DNA of 23,166 bases from the NCBI GenBank assembly GCA_002423245.1, contig DIVD01000079.1, forward strand, positions 1-23,166, in the 5' to 3' direction. Both the position numbers and the translations under genes were made by a program. The DNA comes from Rhodobacteraceae bacterium UBA6141. GTDB lineage: Bacteria; Pseudomonadota; Alphaproteobacteria; Rhodobacterales; Rhodobacteraceae. Below the pieces are notes generated by a model, which worked only from the letters and a program-made list of their open reading frames with translations, was not told the origin of the DNA and made no database searches. Positions 7,802 through 15,351 of this stretch are shown one piece after another; position 1 is the stretch's first letter; every line of letters begins with the position of its first letter.

Positions 7802-9358
7802 ATGACCCAGCATGACCGCCTTCTCATCATCGACTTCGGATCGCAAGTCACGCAGCTGATCGCCCGGCGCCTGCGCGAGCTGCACGTCTATTGCGAAATC
7901 CACCCGTTCCAGAAGGTGACGGAGGCCTTCTTGCGGGACTTCGCGCCCCGCGCGGTGATCCTGTCGGGCGGGCCGGCCTCGGTCTTTGCCGAAGGCGCGC
8001 CGATGCCGCCTGCGAGCGTGTTCACGCTTGGCGTGCCGGTGCTTGGCATCTGCTACGGCCAGCAGGTGATGATGCATTGCCTTGGCGGCAAGGTGGAGCG
8101 CGGCCACAAGACCGCCGAGTTCGGCCGCGCCTATGTGACGCCCGCGGGCGAGCCGCTGCCGCTGCTGGAGGGCTGGTTCGCCGAAGGCCGCGAGCAGGTC
8201 TGGATGAGCCACGGCGACCATGTCTCGGCGCTCGCGCCCGGCTTCCGGGTGTTCGGCACCTCGCCCAACGCGCCCTTCGCCATCACCGCCGACCCGGACC
8301 GGCATTTCTACGCCGTGCAGTTCCACCCCGAGGTGCATCACACCCCAAGGGGCGCAAAGCTTTTCGAGAACTTCGTGCGGCTGGCGGGCTTCAGGGGCGA
8401 CTGGACGATGGGCGCCTTCCGCGAGGAGGCGATCCGCAAGATCCGCGAACAGGTGGGCGATGCCAAGGTGATCTGCGGGCTTTCGGGCGGCGTGGACAGC
8501 TCGGTCGCGGCGGTGCTGATCCACGAGGCGATCGGCGAGCAGCTGACCTGCGTCTTCGTCGATCACGGCCTGCTGCGGCTTGGCGAGCCGGAACAGGTGC
8601 TGACCATGTTCCGCGACACCTACAACATCCCGCTGATCCACGCCGATGAATCCGAGCTGTTCCTGACCGCGCTCGAGGGCGTGTCCGACCCGGAGGTCAA
8701 GCGCAAGACCATCGGCCGCCTGTTCATCGACGTGTTCCAGAAACACGCGCATGAGGTGGGCGGGGCGAAGTTCCTCGCCCAGGGCACGCTTTACCCCGAC
8801 GTGATCGAATCGGTCAGCTTTTCCGGCGGGCCGTCGGTCACCATCAAGTCGCACCACAATGTCGGCGGGCTGCCCGAGAAGATGGGGCTGAAGCTGCTGG
8901 AGCCGCTGCGCGAGCTGTTCAAGGACGAGGTTCGCGCCCTCGGCCGCGAACTTGGCCTGCCCGAAAGCTTCATCGGCCGCCACCCCTTCCCCGGCCCCGG
9001 CCTCGCGATCCGCTGCCCCGGCGAGATCACCCGCGAAAAGCTGGAGATCCTGCGCCGGGCGGATGCGGTCTATATCGACCAGATCCGCAGGCACGGGCTT
9101 TATGACGAGATCTGGCAGGCCTTCGCCGCGATCCTTCCGGTCAGGACCGTCGGCGTGATGGGCGACGCGCGCACCTACGAATTCGCCTGCAGCCTGCGCG
9201 CCGTGACCTCGGTTGACGGGATGACGGCGGATTACTACCCCTTCACCCACGATTTCCTTGGCGAAACCGCCACGCGGATCATCAACGAGGTGCGCGGCAT
9301 CAACCGGGTGATGTATGACATCACCTCGAAACCGCCCGGCACGATCGAGATGGAATAA
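7802..9358 (+). CDS. guaA: GMP synthase (glutamine-hydrolysing)
   Basis: GuaA converts XMP, ATP and glutamine to GMP. The 518-residue protein has the usual length and order. The N-terminal amidotransferase has GICYGQQ (catalytic Cys about 84) and YAVQFHPEVHHTPRG. The ATP-pyrophosphatase domain has the PP-loop GLSGGVDSSV at about 226-235. The C-terminal dimerisation domain ends MYDITSKPPGTIEME. The frame is open further upstream, but MTQHDRLLIIDFGSQVTQLI at ATG 7802 is the normal start. The 3' end is intact although foreign DNA begins directly after the stop, as expected when an island inserts at the 3' end and restores the coding sequence. Confidence 0.97.
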   Translation: MTQHDRLLIIDFGSQVTQLIARRLRELHVYCEIHPFQKVTEAFLRDFAPRAVILSGGPASVFAEGAPMPPASVFTLGVPVLGICYGQQVMMHCLGGKVERGHKTAEFGRAYVTPAGEPLPLLEGWFAEGREQVWMSHGDHVSALAPGFRVFGTSPNAPFAITADPDRHFYAVQFHPEVHHTPRGAKLFENFVRLAGFRGDWTMGAFREEAIRKIREQVGDAKVICGLSGGVDSSVAAVLIHEAIGEQLTCVFVDHGLLRLGEPEQVLTMFRDTYNIPLIHADESELFLTALEGVSDPEVKRKTIGRLFIDVFQKHAHEVGGAKFLAQGTLYPDVIESVSFSGGPSVTIKSHHNVGGLPEKMGLKLLEPLRELFKDEVRALGRELGLPESFIGRHPFPGPGLAIRCPGEITREKLEILRRADAVYIDQIRRHGLYDEIWQAFAAILPVRTVGVMGDARTYEFACSLRAVTSVDGMTADYYPFTHDFLGETATRIINEVRGINRVMYDITSKPPGTIEME

Positions 9359-9375
9359 TTTTTGCCCATCCGAGG
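9335..9375. mobile_element. Island left junction (putative attL) at the guaA 3' end
   Basis: Base composition and gene content change abruptly right after the guaA TAA at 9356-9358, and an integrase lies directly beyond. The 3' end of guaA is an established attachment site for genomic islands. The exact core cannot be set because the matching right-end repeat is not in the window. I found no second copy of the last guaA bases (GATCGAGATGGAATAA) here. Boundaries are approximate. Confidence 0.6.
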
Positions 9376-9455
9376 GTATCCGAAACTACGCCAGAATACG
9401 ACATAGCCACCTGAAAAACAAAAGTAATTCAGCTGAGACCTATCGAGGGCTATCG

Positions 9456-10199
9456 GTGGGCATCAAACGCCTCCACGGCGAGAAGGTCTCAAACCCGGCC
9501 GATGACGTCGGTCCGGCGTCGATCGCCACATTCACGCCCAAGGACCGGGCGCTTTCGCCGACCGAGATCCGCATCATGCTCAAGCAACTCGAGCATGTGG
9601 CGACGCTGCCGACGATCCGCCTCGGCATGAAGCTCTACCTCCTCACCATGGTCCGGAAGAGCGAGCTGCAGGACGCGGTCTGGGATGAGGTCGATTTTGA
9701 AAACGCCGTCTGGACGATCCCGAAGGAGCACATGAAGCGATCGAAGCCGCACAATGTCTACCTGTGCCGGCAGACCCTCGACATCATGATCGCGCTCAAG
9801 ACCTGCGCCGGTAATTCCCGGTATCTGCTGCCGTCCCGCTACGATGCGGATGCGCCGATGTCGCGGGCGACCTTCAACCGCGTCAGCTACGCGGTCGTCG
9901 AGCAGGCCAAGAAGGAGGGGCTGCCGCTGGAGCCGTTCACCGTGCATGACCTACGCCGCACGGGCTCGACGCTGCTCAATGAGCTGGGCTTCAACCGCGA
10001 CTGGATCGAAAAGTGCCTGGCGCACGAGGACGGGCGTTCATCACGCGGCGTCTACAACAAGGCCGAATACGAGGTTCAGCGTCGCCACATGATGCAGGAA
10101 TGGGCCGACACTGTCGATGCCTGGGTCGAGGGGCGGAAGTATGTTCCGACGCTGCTGCCGACAGTCATGCCGTCTATCGCGCTCGATCCTGCCCTTTGA
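9456..10199 (+). pseudogene. Tyrosine recombinase (P4-type integrase), N-terminally truncated
   Basis: Family members are about 400 residues, with an N-terminal arm-binding domain, a core-binding domain and a catalytic domain. Only the catalytic part is here. Clear similarity begins at HGEKVSNPADDVGPASIATF. Counting from a GTG at 9456, the catalytic set is visible: Arg67 in LTMVRKSEL, Lys in HMKRSKPH, HDLRR (His164, Arg167), His190, and nucleophile Tyr200 in GVYNKAEY. GTG 9456 has GAGGG six bases upstream, so a 247-residue protein could be made. The frame is open back into guaA without recognisable integrase sequence. A protein lacking the DNA-arm-binding domain is unlikely to integrate or excise the island alone. 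It sits where an integrase is expected, next to the guaA att site. Confidence 0.8.
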
Positions 10200-10401
10200 T
10201 CGGGCGGGACTTGCGCTTGGTGACGTCGGGATGCTGTGCGCGATGGATCGGCTTCGCGCGCCGCGCCAGCAACCAGGCGTGGACCTCGGCGAGATCCCAG
10301 ACGATGCAGCGCGATGACAGCGCGAAGCGGCGTGGAAATTCGCCGCGCTGCTCTATGCCACTAGCCCCGCTTCCTTGATTAGTTAAGGTAGTTTGGTAGG
10401 A
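10174..10401 (-). pseudogene. Remnant of an AlpA-like DNA-binding regulator/excisionase
   Basis: The reverse strand is open from 10401 to the TAG at 10174-10176 and encodes IEQRGEFPRRFALSSRCIVW followed by DLAEVHAWLLARR. This matches the second half of AlpA-type helix-turn-helix proteins, where RGEFPRP..LS.R.VGW..SEV..W is typical. The N-terminal helices and a clear start codon are missing; the frame closes at a TGA (10402-10404). Its 3' end overlaps the integrase 3' end by 26 bp, tail to tail. AlpA proteins commonly accompany P4-type integrases, so this looks like a decayed piece of the same mobile module. The family call rests on about 40 residues read by eye. Confidence 0.55.
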
Positions 10402-10470
10402 TCAGACCTTGGCATTGCCGTGTGGCCTAACTGTGAGGTGGCCCGCATTGGGCGTTTGCGGTCAGGAGTC

Positions 10471-11274
10471 ATGTTATTGTCTCAGTCGTTCTCACATCTG
10501 CCGCTGCGTACTCTGCACCGATTCGACGAAATGATTCTTCCTCATGCTGCTGCTTGGGTACTAGAGGGTTGCGCGTCCGAGCCAGTTATGCTTGGAAATC
10601 TCGTCGAAAGCCACAGGTCAAACCGATTAGATCCATCGATCCTCTGGTTTGGGGTTCCTGCCGATGGTTCATTGCCCTCTTTGCTTGCCCTGCTTCCGGA
10701 AGCGGAGCGGATACAGATTCGCTGCCTTCGCTGCGGCAGGGACCAGTGGAGCGTCGCCGCAGCCCGCGCAGCAGCACGAATACTTTTGAGCCAACGCCTC
10801 GATTGTCCTGCGCAGGATATCGCCTTAGCGCGAGATGACCGTGGAAAGCCCTCGCTCGATCCTCGCCGCCACGGGACTATGGCGAAACAACTCTACTTCA
10901 GCATCAGCCACACCAGAGAGTTAGTGGCCGTCGCGATCGGGCATGGTCGTGTCGGGATCGATGTCGAAGCGGTGCGTGAATTTCCTGACCTGATGCAAGT
11001 CGCCAGCATGCAATTCGCACACGAAATGCTTCATGACCTTCTGGCGGTTGAGGCGGATACAGAGAGAGCCGCGCTCTTCTTTCGATTTTGGACGCTGGGC
11101 GAGGCTTTCATCAAAGCAACTGGTGAAGGCATCGCGCAAGGACTGCAATCATTTGCTTTCCCTGCTCGTGGGCACCCCACGTTGATACGGGTGAACGAAC
11201 TCTGGGGACCGCCCGATCGCTGGCGCTTTGGAACATTGAGATGGGGAGCGCTCCCTCCTAATGGCGATTCCTAG
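10471..11274 (+). CDS. Sfp-type 4'-phosphopantetheinyl transferase
   Basis: This enzyme loads the phosphopantetheine arm from CoA onto the Ser of carrier domains, here most likely the PCPs of the NRPS starting at 20977. From ATG 10471 it has 267 residues. Visible motifs are GKPSL, FSISHTRELVAVAIG (about 143-157), VGIDVE (161-166, with Mg-binding Asp164 and Glu166), and FWTLGEAFIKATGEG (206-220, Glu211 and Lys215). The usual WxxKEA has Gly210 in place of Lys. The frame is open to a TTG at 10393. I prefer ATG 10471 because AGGAG lies just before it, though spacing is short; ATG 10531 is another option. It converges on mbtH. Base composition is lower in GC than the core genes. Confidence 0.88.
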   Translation: MLLSQSFSHLPLRTLHRFDEMILPHAAAWVLEGCASEPVMLGNLVESHRSNRLDPSILWFGVPADGSLPSLLALLPEAERIQIRCLRCGRDQWSVAAARAAARILLSQRLDCPAQDIALARDDRGKPSLDPRRHGTMAKQLYFSISHTRELVAVAIGHGRVGIDVEAVREFPDLMQVASMQFAHEMLHDLLAVEADTERAALFFRFWTLGEAFIKATGEGIAQGLQSFAFPARGHPTLIRVNELWGPPDRWRFGTLRWGALPPNGDS

Positions 11275-11282
11275 CTCGCGCG

Positions 11283-11501
11283 CTACTTCACGGCGGCATC
11301 CATCTCACGCACCAGACTAAGTGGACGCATGTCGGTCCAGTTCTCGTCGATCCATGCCATGCACGTTTGCCGTTTACCACGCGGCCCGACCGTCTGCCAT
11401 CCGGCAGGCACGTCAAACTGGGTGGGCCACAGCGAGTGTTGGCCTTCATCGTTGACCAGAACGAGGAACTCGCCTTCCTCATCGTCGAAGGGGTTGGTCA
11501 T
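11283..11501 (-). CDS. MbtH-like NRPS accessory protein
   Basis: MbtH proteins bind adenylation domains and help their folding or activity. The 72-residue protein has the full signature: NDEGQHSLWP (about 17-26), PAGW (32-35), and WTDMRP (55-60). The Leu usually found at about position 48 is Met. Upstream on the minus strand is AAAGGAG, ten bases from the ATG. It lies 49 bp downstream of the Rieske gene on the same strand, so the two probably form an operon, apart from the NRPS gene. Its presence indicates that at least one A domain in the system depends on it. Confidence 0.94.
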   Translation of the reverse strand: MTNPFDDEEGEFLVLVNDEGQHSLWPTQFDVPAGWQTVGPRGKRQTCMAWIDENWTDMRPLSLVREMDAAVK

Positions 11502-11550
11502 TTGTGATGCACTCCTTTATCCAAGCTGCTGAATACCCTAGCGCAACGTT

Positions 11551-12750
11551 TCAGATCGGCAAGCCGACCCGATCCAGGATGGCCCGGTGAAAGGCTTGCA
11601 CGGCCGGCTCATTGCGCCCCACGATCAGGTCGGGTTTTTCTCCCGCGGCCGCCAGATTGGACCAGATGCCTTCAGCGACATCATAATCCTCCAGCGTCAC
11701 GTCGCTCTTGCTGTCATCGATGGTCCCGAATTTGGCTTGATAGCATTCAACGGAAAGACCCGCGATGTGGACCGAGAACAGGCAGACCATTTCGCCTGGC
11801 GTCTCGCCCGGAAAGATACGGAACATGCGCACGAAGCGCCCGTTGGGTCCGATGTCACCGGCGACGAGAACGGTGTTGGGGAAGATGAAGTATGTTCCCG
11901 CATGCCGCGCCTCAGGCCATTTTTGTTCAGGCATGCCTACCAGATCGGCAAGCGCTCGCTCCGCGAAGGTCAACACCCAGTGCGCGCCATAATCGTCGAA
12001 CGCGGCCACATCCGAGATGTAGGCATCCCGGATGGAACGAGCGTGCAACACGCTGAAATGATAACTCTCCGCATATGTGTCGATGGCGATTTTCCAATTC
12101 GTCCGTGCATCCAGGCGGCTGGTCTGGACCGGCGACATCGCGGCCAATTCGAGCGTCGCCAGGACCGGCGCGAAGCCGCGTAGGTGCCCGGGCAGATCGA
12201 GAGGTTCGTCACCCCGCAACCGTACAAAGACGACACCATCTTTCTCTGCTGCGGCGACAGGAGACAGTCGGCAATCTTCGAGTGTCTGCGGATCAAAACC
12301 TGCTCGGCCGGGGACATTCGCCAGACGGCCGGACAGATCATAGCTCCAGCCGTGGAACGGACAGACAATGCGGCGTCCGCGCCTCACGCCTGAATCGTCT
12401 CCGGGCCTCATGAGTTGCGCGGAGCGATGCGCGCAGCGATTGCGAAAGGCACGAACCTGCCCGTCATCGTCTCGCAAGATCAAAACCGAATGGCCCGCGA
12501 CCTCGAACAACGCCCGATCGCCGGGACGCGGGATGTCCTGCGCAAGACAGGCGATGACCGGCAACTCCTCAAACAGGGCCTGGCGCTCGGCCGCCCACTG
12601 CGTCGGGTCTGTGTAACAACGCGCGGGTAAACGCAGGACCGTCGGCGCGAGATCGGTACTCCCGCCGGTCGCGATATGCGCGACCAGGCGTTGGCGGACG
12701 GATCGAGCTTGCGCGTGTCGCACCTCATGAAACATAGTCATCTGAGCCAA
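11551..12750 (-). CDS. Rieske non-heme iron oxygenase, alpha subunit
   Basis: A 399-residue protein of the Rieske aromatic-ring-hydroxylating oxygenase type, which uses a [2Fe-2S] cluster and mononuclear iron to hydroxylate or demethylate a substrate. The cluster ligands are visible: NRCAHRS (Cys106, His108) and CPFHGWSYD (Cys130, His133). The mononuclear iron motif is DTYAESYHFSVLH (His231, His236), with a C-terminal Asp expected near residue 345. It starts at TTG 12750 with GGAGG seven bases upstream; ATG 12741 is an alternative. It heads a leftward unit with mbtH and diverges from the P450 pair. No beta subunit, ferredoxin or reductase is seen nearby. Its substrate is unknown; by context it would tailor an NRPS precursor or product. 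Confidence 0.9.
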   Translation of the reverse strand: MAQMTMFHEVRHAQARSVRQRLVAHIATGGSTDLAPTVLRLPARCYTDPTQWAAERQALFEELPVIACLAQDIPRPGDRALFEVAGHSVLILRDDDGQVRAFRNRCAHRSAQLMRPGDDSGVRRGRRIVCPFHGWSYDLSGRLANVPGRAGFDPQTLEDCRLSPVAAAEKDGVVFVRLRGDEPLDLPGHLRGFAPVLATLELAAMSPVQTSRLDARTNWKIAIDTYAESYHFSVLHARSIRDAYISDVAAFDDYGAHWVLTFAERALADLVGMPEQKWPEARHAGTYFIFPNTVLVAGDIGPNGRFVRMFRIFPGETPGEMVCLFSVHIAGLSVECYQAKFGTIDDSKSDVTLEDYDVAEGIWSNLAAAGEKPDLIVGRNEPAVQAFHRAILDRVGLPI

Positions 12751-12823
12751 CCTTTAACCTCCCAGAACACAGTAAACTTGAATACTCAAAAAGGAAAATC
12801 GAATTCAGTACCGACGCCACGAG
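12751..12823. promoter_or_regulatory. Divergent control region between Rieske and P450 genes
   Basis: This short, AT-richer 73-bp gap separates two divergent units and must hold at least one promoter for each, unless they overlap the genes. It contains TTGA-ATAC-TCAA at 12778-12789, a near-palindrome that could be an operator. I could not assign convincing -35/-10 pairs. Confidence 0.4.
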
Positions 12824-14086
12824 ATGGAGTTGCCCTGCGTGATCGAGGATCGGATCGACCTGTCCGTGGAAAATGCCCCGGTGGTGAGGCCTGCTCACGT
12901 GCCGGCGGATCGGATGGTGGATCTCGACATCTATCGCCTGCCGGGATCGGGGGACGATTTTCTGCGAGCCTGGCTGGAGGTGGCCGACAGGGCCCCGGCG
13001 CGAATCATCTGGACGCCACGCAATGGCGGGCACTGGGTCGTGCTGGGGGGAGCGGACATCGCCCACGTCTATGCCGATTACGAGCATTTCTCCTCCCGGA
13101 TCACGCTTGTTCCCCGCAAATGGGGCGAACTGTATCCGCTACGGCCCACCACCCTCGACCCACCCGAACACCAGCCCTATCGGCGCATTCTAACCAGCCT
13201 GCTGTCGAGCCGCACTGTGCGACGCTCCATACCGATCGTGCGCGCGCTCGCCTCTCGCGCCGCCACAGGCATCCGTTCTCGGGGAGCGTGCGACGTCGTC
13301 GCGGATTATGCCGCTGCGCTACCCTTCGCGCTGTTTGCGGGGCTGGCGGGAATCGAGGACGACCGCATGGGTGTGTTGCCTGGCTATGCCGCTCATCTGC
13401 TTGCGGATGAAGGGACCGATCTCGTTGAGCCCGTGATGGATCGCTTCGCAACCTTCCTGCGGGCGTTGATCGCGGAGCGGCGGGCCGTGCCGGGAGATGA
13501 CATCATCACTGCGCTTCTGGCCGGTAGAATCGACGGCCGACCTATCGAAGATGATGAGGCTGTGGATGTTGCGACCGCTCTGTTGACCGGTGGCCTGGAC
13601 ACCGTCGTGTCGCTTTTTGCGATGATGATGAGGCACCTCGCCGGCGAAGAGGCGCTGCGCCGCAGACTCGTTGCCGATCCGAGATTGTTGCCGGCGGCGG
13701 TGCGCGAGATGACACGACGCTTCGCCATCATGACCAAGGCGCGCCTGGTGCGCGGAGACCATATATTGGACGGCGTGACTCTGAAGGCAGGAGACATGGT
13801 CGTGATGCCGCCATTACACGGCCTAGATCCCACGATTTTCCCCGATCCTTTGCGCGTCGACCTGGATCGGCACGCCGCTCCACATTCCGCATATGGTAAT
13901 GGTGTTCACCGTTGCCCGGGTGCGCAACTGGCCGAAGCGGAAATGACAATCATGCTGGAAGAATGGCTGGCCCGTATCCCGAACTTCACTCTCGACCCTG
14001 ATCGCCCGGTGCGCATGCAAGGCGGTGTGCTGGGTACGGTCGTCACTTGCCACCTGCGCTGGGATACAGCGACCGCGGCGCCATGA
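12824..14086 (+). CDS. Cytochrome P450, P450cam (CYP101)-like
   Basis: A 420-residue soluble bacterial P450 monooxygenase. The I-helix ALLTGGLDTVV (about 253-262) carries the acid-alcohol pair Asp259-Thr260 and closely matches the P450cam GGLDTVV. ExxR is EMTR (295-298). The heme loop YGNGVHRCPG has ligand Cys364; its first residue is Tyr where Phe is usual. The N-terminal part, NGGHWVVLGG then DYEHFSSR and TTLDPPEHQPYR, also resembles P450cam. CYP101 relatives oxidise small hydrophobic molecules, but the context suggests an NRPS-related substrate. The TGA overlaps the next P450 start (ATGA at 14083), so the pair is translationally coupled. No redoxin or reductase gene is adjacent. Confidence 0.93.
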   Translation: MELPCVIEDRIDLSVENAPVVRPAHVPADRMVDLDIYRLPGSGDDFLRAWLEVADRAPARIIWTPRNGGHWVVLGGADIAHVYADYEHFSSRITLVPRKWGELYPLRPTTLDPPEHQPYRRILTSLLSSRTVRRSIPIVRALASRAATGIRSRGACDVVADYAAALPFALFAGLAGIEDDRMGVLPGYAAHLLADEGTDLVEPVMDRFATFLRALIAERRAVPGDDIITALLAGRIDGRPIEDDEAVDVATALLTGGLDTVVSLFAMMMRHLAGEEALRRRLVADPRLLPAAVREMTRRFAIMTKARLVRGDHILDGVTLKAGDMVVMPPLHGLDPTIFPDPLRVDLDRHAAPHSAYGNGVHRCPGAQLAEAEMTIMLEEWLARIPNFTLDPDRPVRMQGGVLGTVVTCHLRWDTATAAP

Positions 14087-15333
14087 CCTATGATGCGGAA
14101 TCCCTATTGGCGCAGGCAGCGCGCGAGGCTGATCGTCTGGCTCTCGGACAGATCGACGTCAGCTTGGGAGAGCGCTTTCGAAGCGAGACAGTCGGACCTT
14201 ATTTCGCGCGCCTACGGCGAGACGATCCGGTCCATTGGTGCCCTGACAGTGCCTACGGTCCCTACTGGTCGGTCACGCGGTTCGCCGATCTCATTGCAGT
14301 GGAGAAGAATTTCGAAGACTTCTCGTCGGCGGGCAACGTCATCATCAATGACGTTCCACCCGAGTTCGACGCGCCTGCGTTCGCCACAGCCGATCCGCCC
14401 GGACATACCGCCGAGCGAGCTGCTGTGGCGCCGGCGCTTGGCAATCGGCGCGTCAGCGCGCTGGAAGACGAAATTCGGCACGAGATCGGGGCGATCCTCG
14501 ATGCGCTTCCGGTGGGCGAGCCCTTCGATTGGGTGGAGCGGGTGTCGGTCGAGTTGACGACGCGGATGGTGGCCGCGCTGTTCGACTTTCCACGCGATGA
14601 GCGACACCTGCTGCCCTATTGGGCCGAAGTGCTGGTGACAAGCCCGGAACCTGGCGCACTCGTCGAGAGCTGGGATCAGCGAGCGGCGATCCTCGATGTC
14701 TATCTGGCGCGCATCATGGAGATGTGGCGCACCCGCACAAGCGGGTGCGGGCATGACATCATCTCCGCGCTCGCCAATGCGCCAGCAACCTGCGCCATGC
14801 CACAGGATCCCAAGCGTCTGATCGGCACCGTGACCATGATCGCTGGCGCCAACGAAGCGGCGCGTGGTGCGCTCTCGGGCGGCGTCGTCGCATTCGACCG
14901 TTTTCCGCAGGCTTGGGAGCAACTGCGCGCCGAGCCGTCACTCATCCCCAACGCGGCGGCGGAGATCGTCCGCTGGCAATCTCCGATCATCCATATGCGG
15001 CGAATGGCAACGCGCGATACCGATCTTGGCGGCAAGTTGATCCGAAAGGGTGACAAGGTCGTGCTCTGGTACTGGTCGGCGAATCGCGACGAGGTGGTGT
15101 TCGAGGACGGTGACACATTCCGTGTCGACCGGCCTAATGCTCAACGCCACGCCGGCTTTGGTTCGGGCGTCCATCGCTGCCTTGGCAGGCGCGTGGCTGA
15201 CATGGAGCTACGGTTGCTTTGGGAAGAAGTCCTGCTGCGCTTCCGCCGTTTCCGTCTCTGTGAGCCACCGGAGAGGCTCGCCTCCAACTTCTCGTCCAAC
15301 TACCAGCGCGTGATGGTCATCGCCGAGAGGTGA
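14083..15333 (+). CDS. Cytochrome P450 with atypical I-helix
   Basis: A 416-residue P450. ExxR is EIVR (294-297). The heme loop FGSGVHRCLG is canonical, with Cys366. The I-helix reads MIAGANEAARGALSGG (about 252-267). Aligned with relatives reading VGGNDTTRNSMSGG, both Thr positions are Ala (259, 260), so the conserved acid-alcohol pair used for oxygen activation is broken, while Glu258 keeps the acid. The frame is open to 14047, but ATG 14083 overlaps the upstream P450 stop and is preferred. Missing Thr is known in some P450s that use substrate hydroxyls or catalyse unusual reactions. Its substrate is unknown. Confidence 0.92.
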   Translation: MTYDAESLLAQAAREADRLALGQIDVSLGERFRSETVGPYFARLRRDDPVHWCPDSAYGPYWSVTRFADLIAVEKNFEDFSSAGNVIINDVPPEFDAPAFATADPPGHTAERAAVAPALGNRRVSALEDEIRHEIGAILDALPVGEPFDWVERVSVELTTRMVAALFDFPRDERHLLPYWAEVLVTSPEPGALVESWDQRAAILDVYLARIMEMWRTRTSGCGHDIISALANAPATCAMPQDPKRLIGTVTMIAGANEAARGALSGGVVAFDRFPQAWEQLRAEPSLIPNAAAEIVRWQSPIIHMRRMATRDTDLGGKLIRKGDKVVLWYWSANRDEVVFEDGDTFRVDRPNAQRHAGFGSGVHRCLGRRVADMELRLLWEEVLLRFRRFRLCEPPERLASNFSSNYQRVMVIAER

Positions 15334-15351
15334 ACGAACCCCACGGGGAGC

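Noticed and set aside
7718..9250. 510-codon minus-strand open frame inside guaA
   Set aside because: It is a shadow of guaA, with a composition rich in His, Arg and Ala and no recognisable domain.
9315..9455. Integrase start inside guaA (ATG 9315)
   Set aside because: The codons before about 9470 show no integrase similarity and the first 14 overlap guaA out of frame; GTG 9456 with GAGGG is a better start.
15339..15348. CCCC-AC-GGGG as a bidirectional terminator between the second P450 and the CmcJ-like gene
   Set aside because: The loop is only two bases, the stem is short and there is no T-run on either side.
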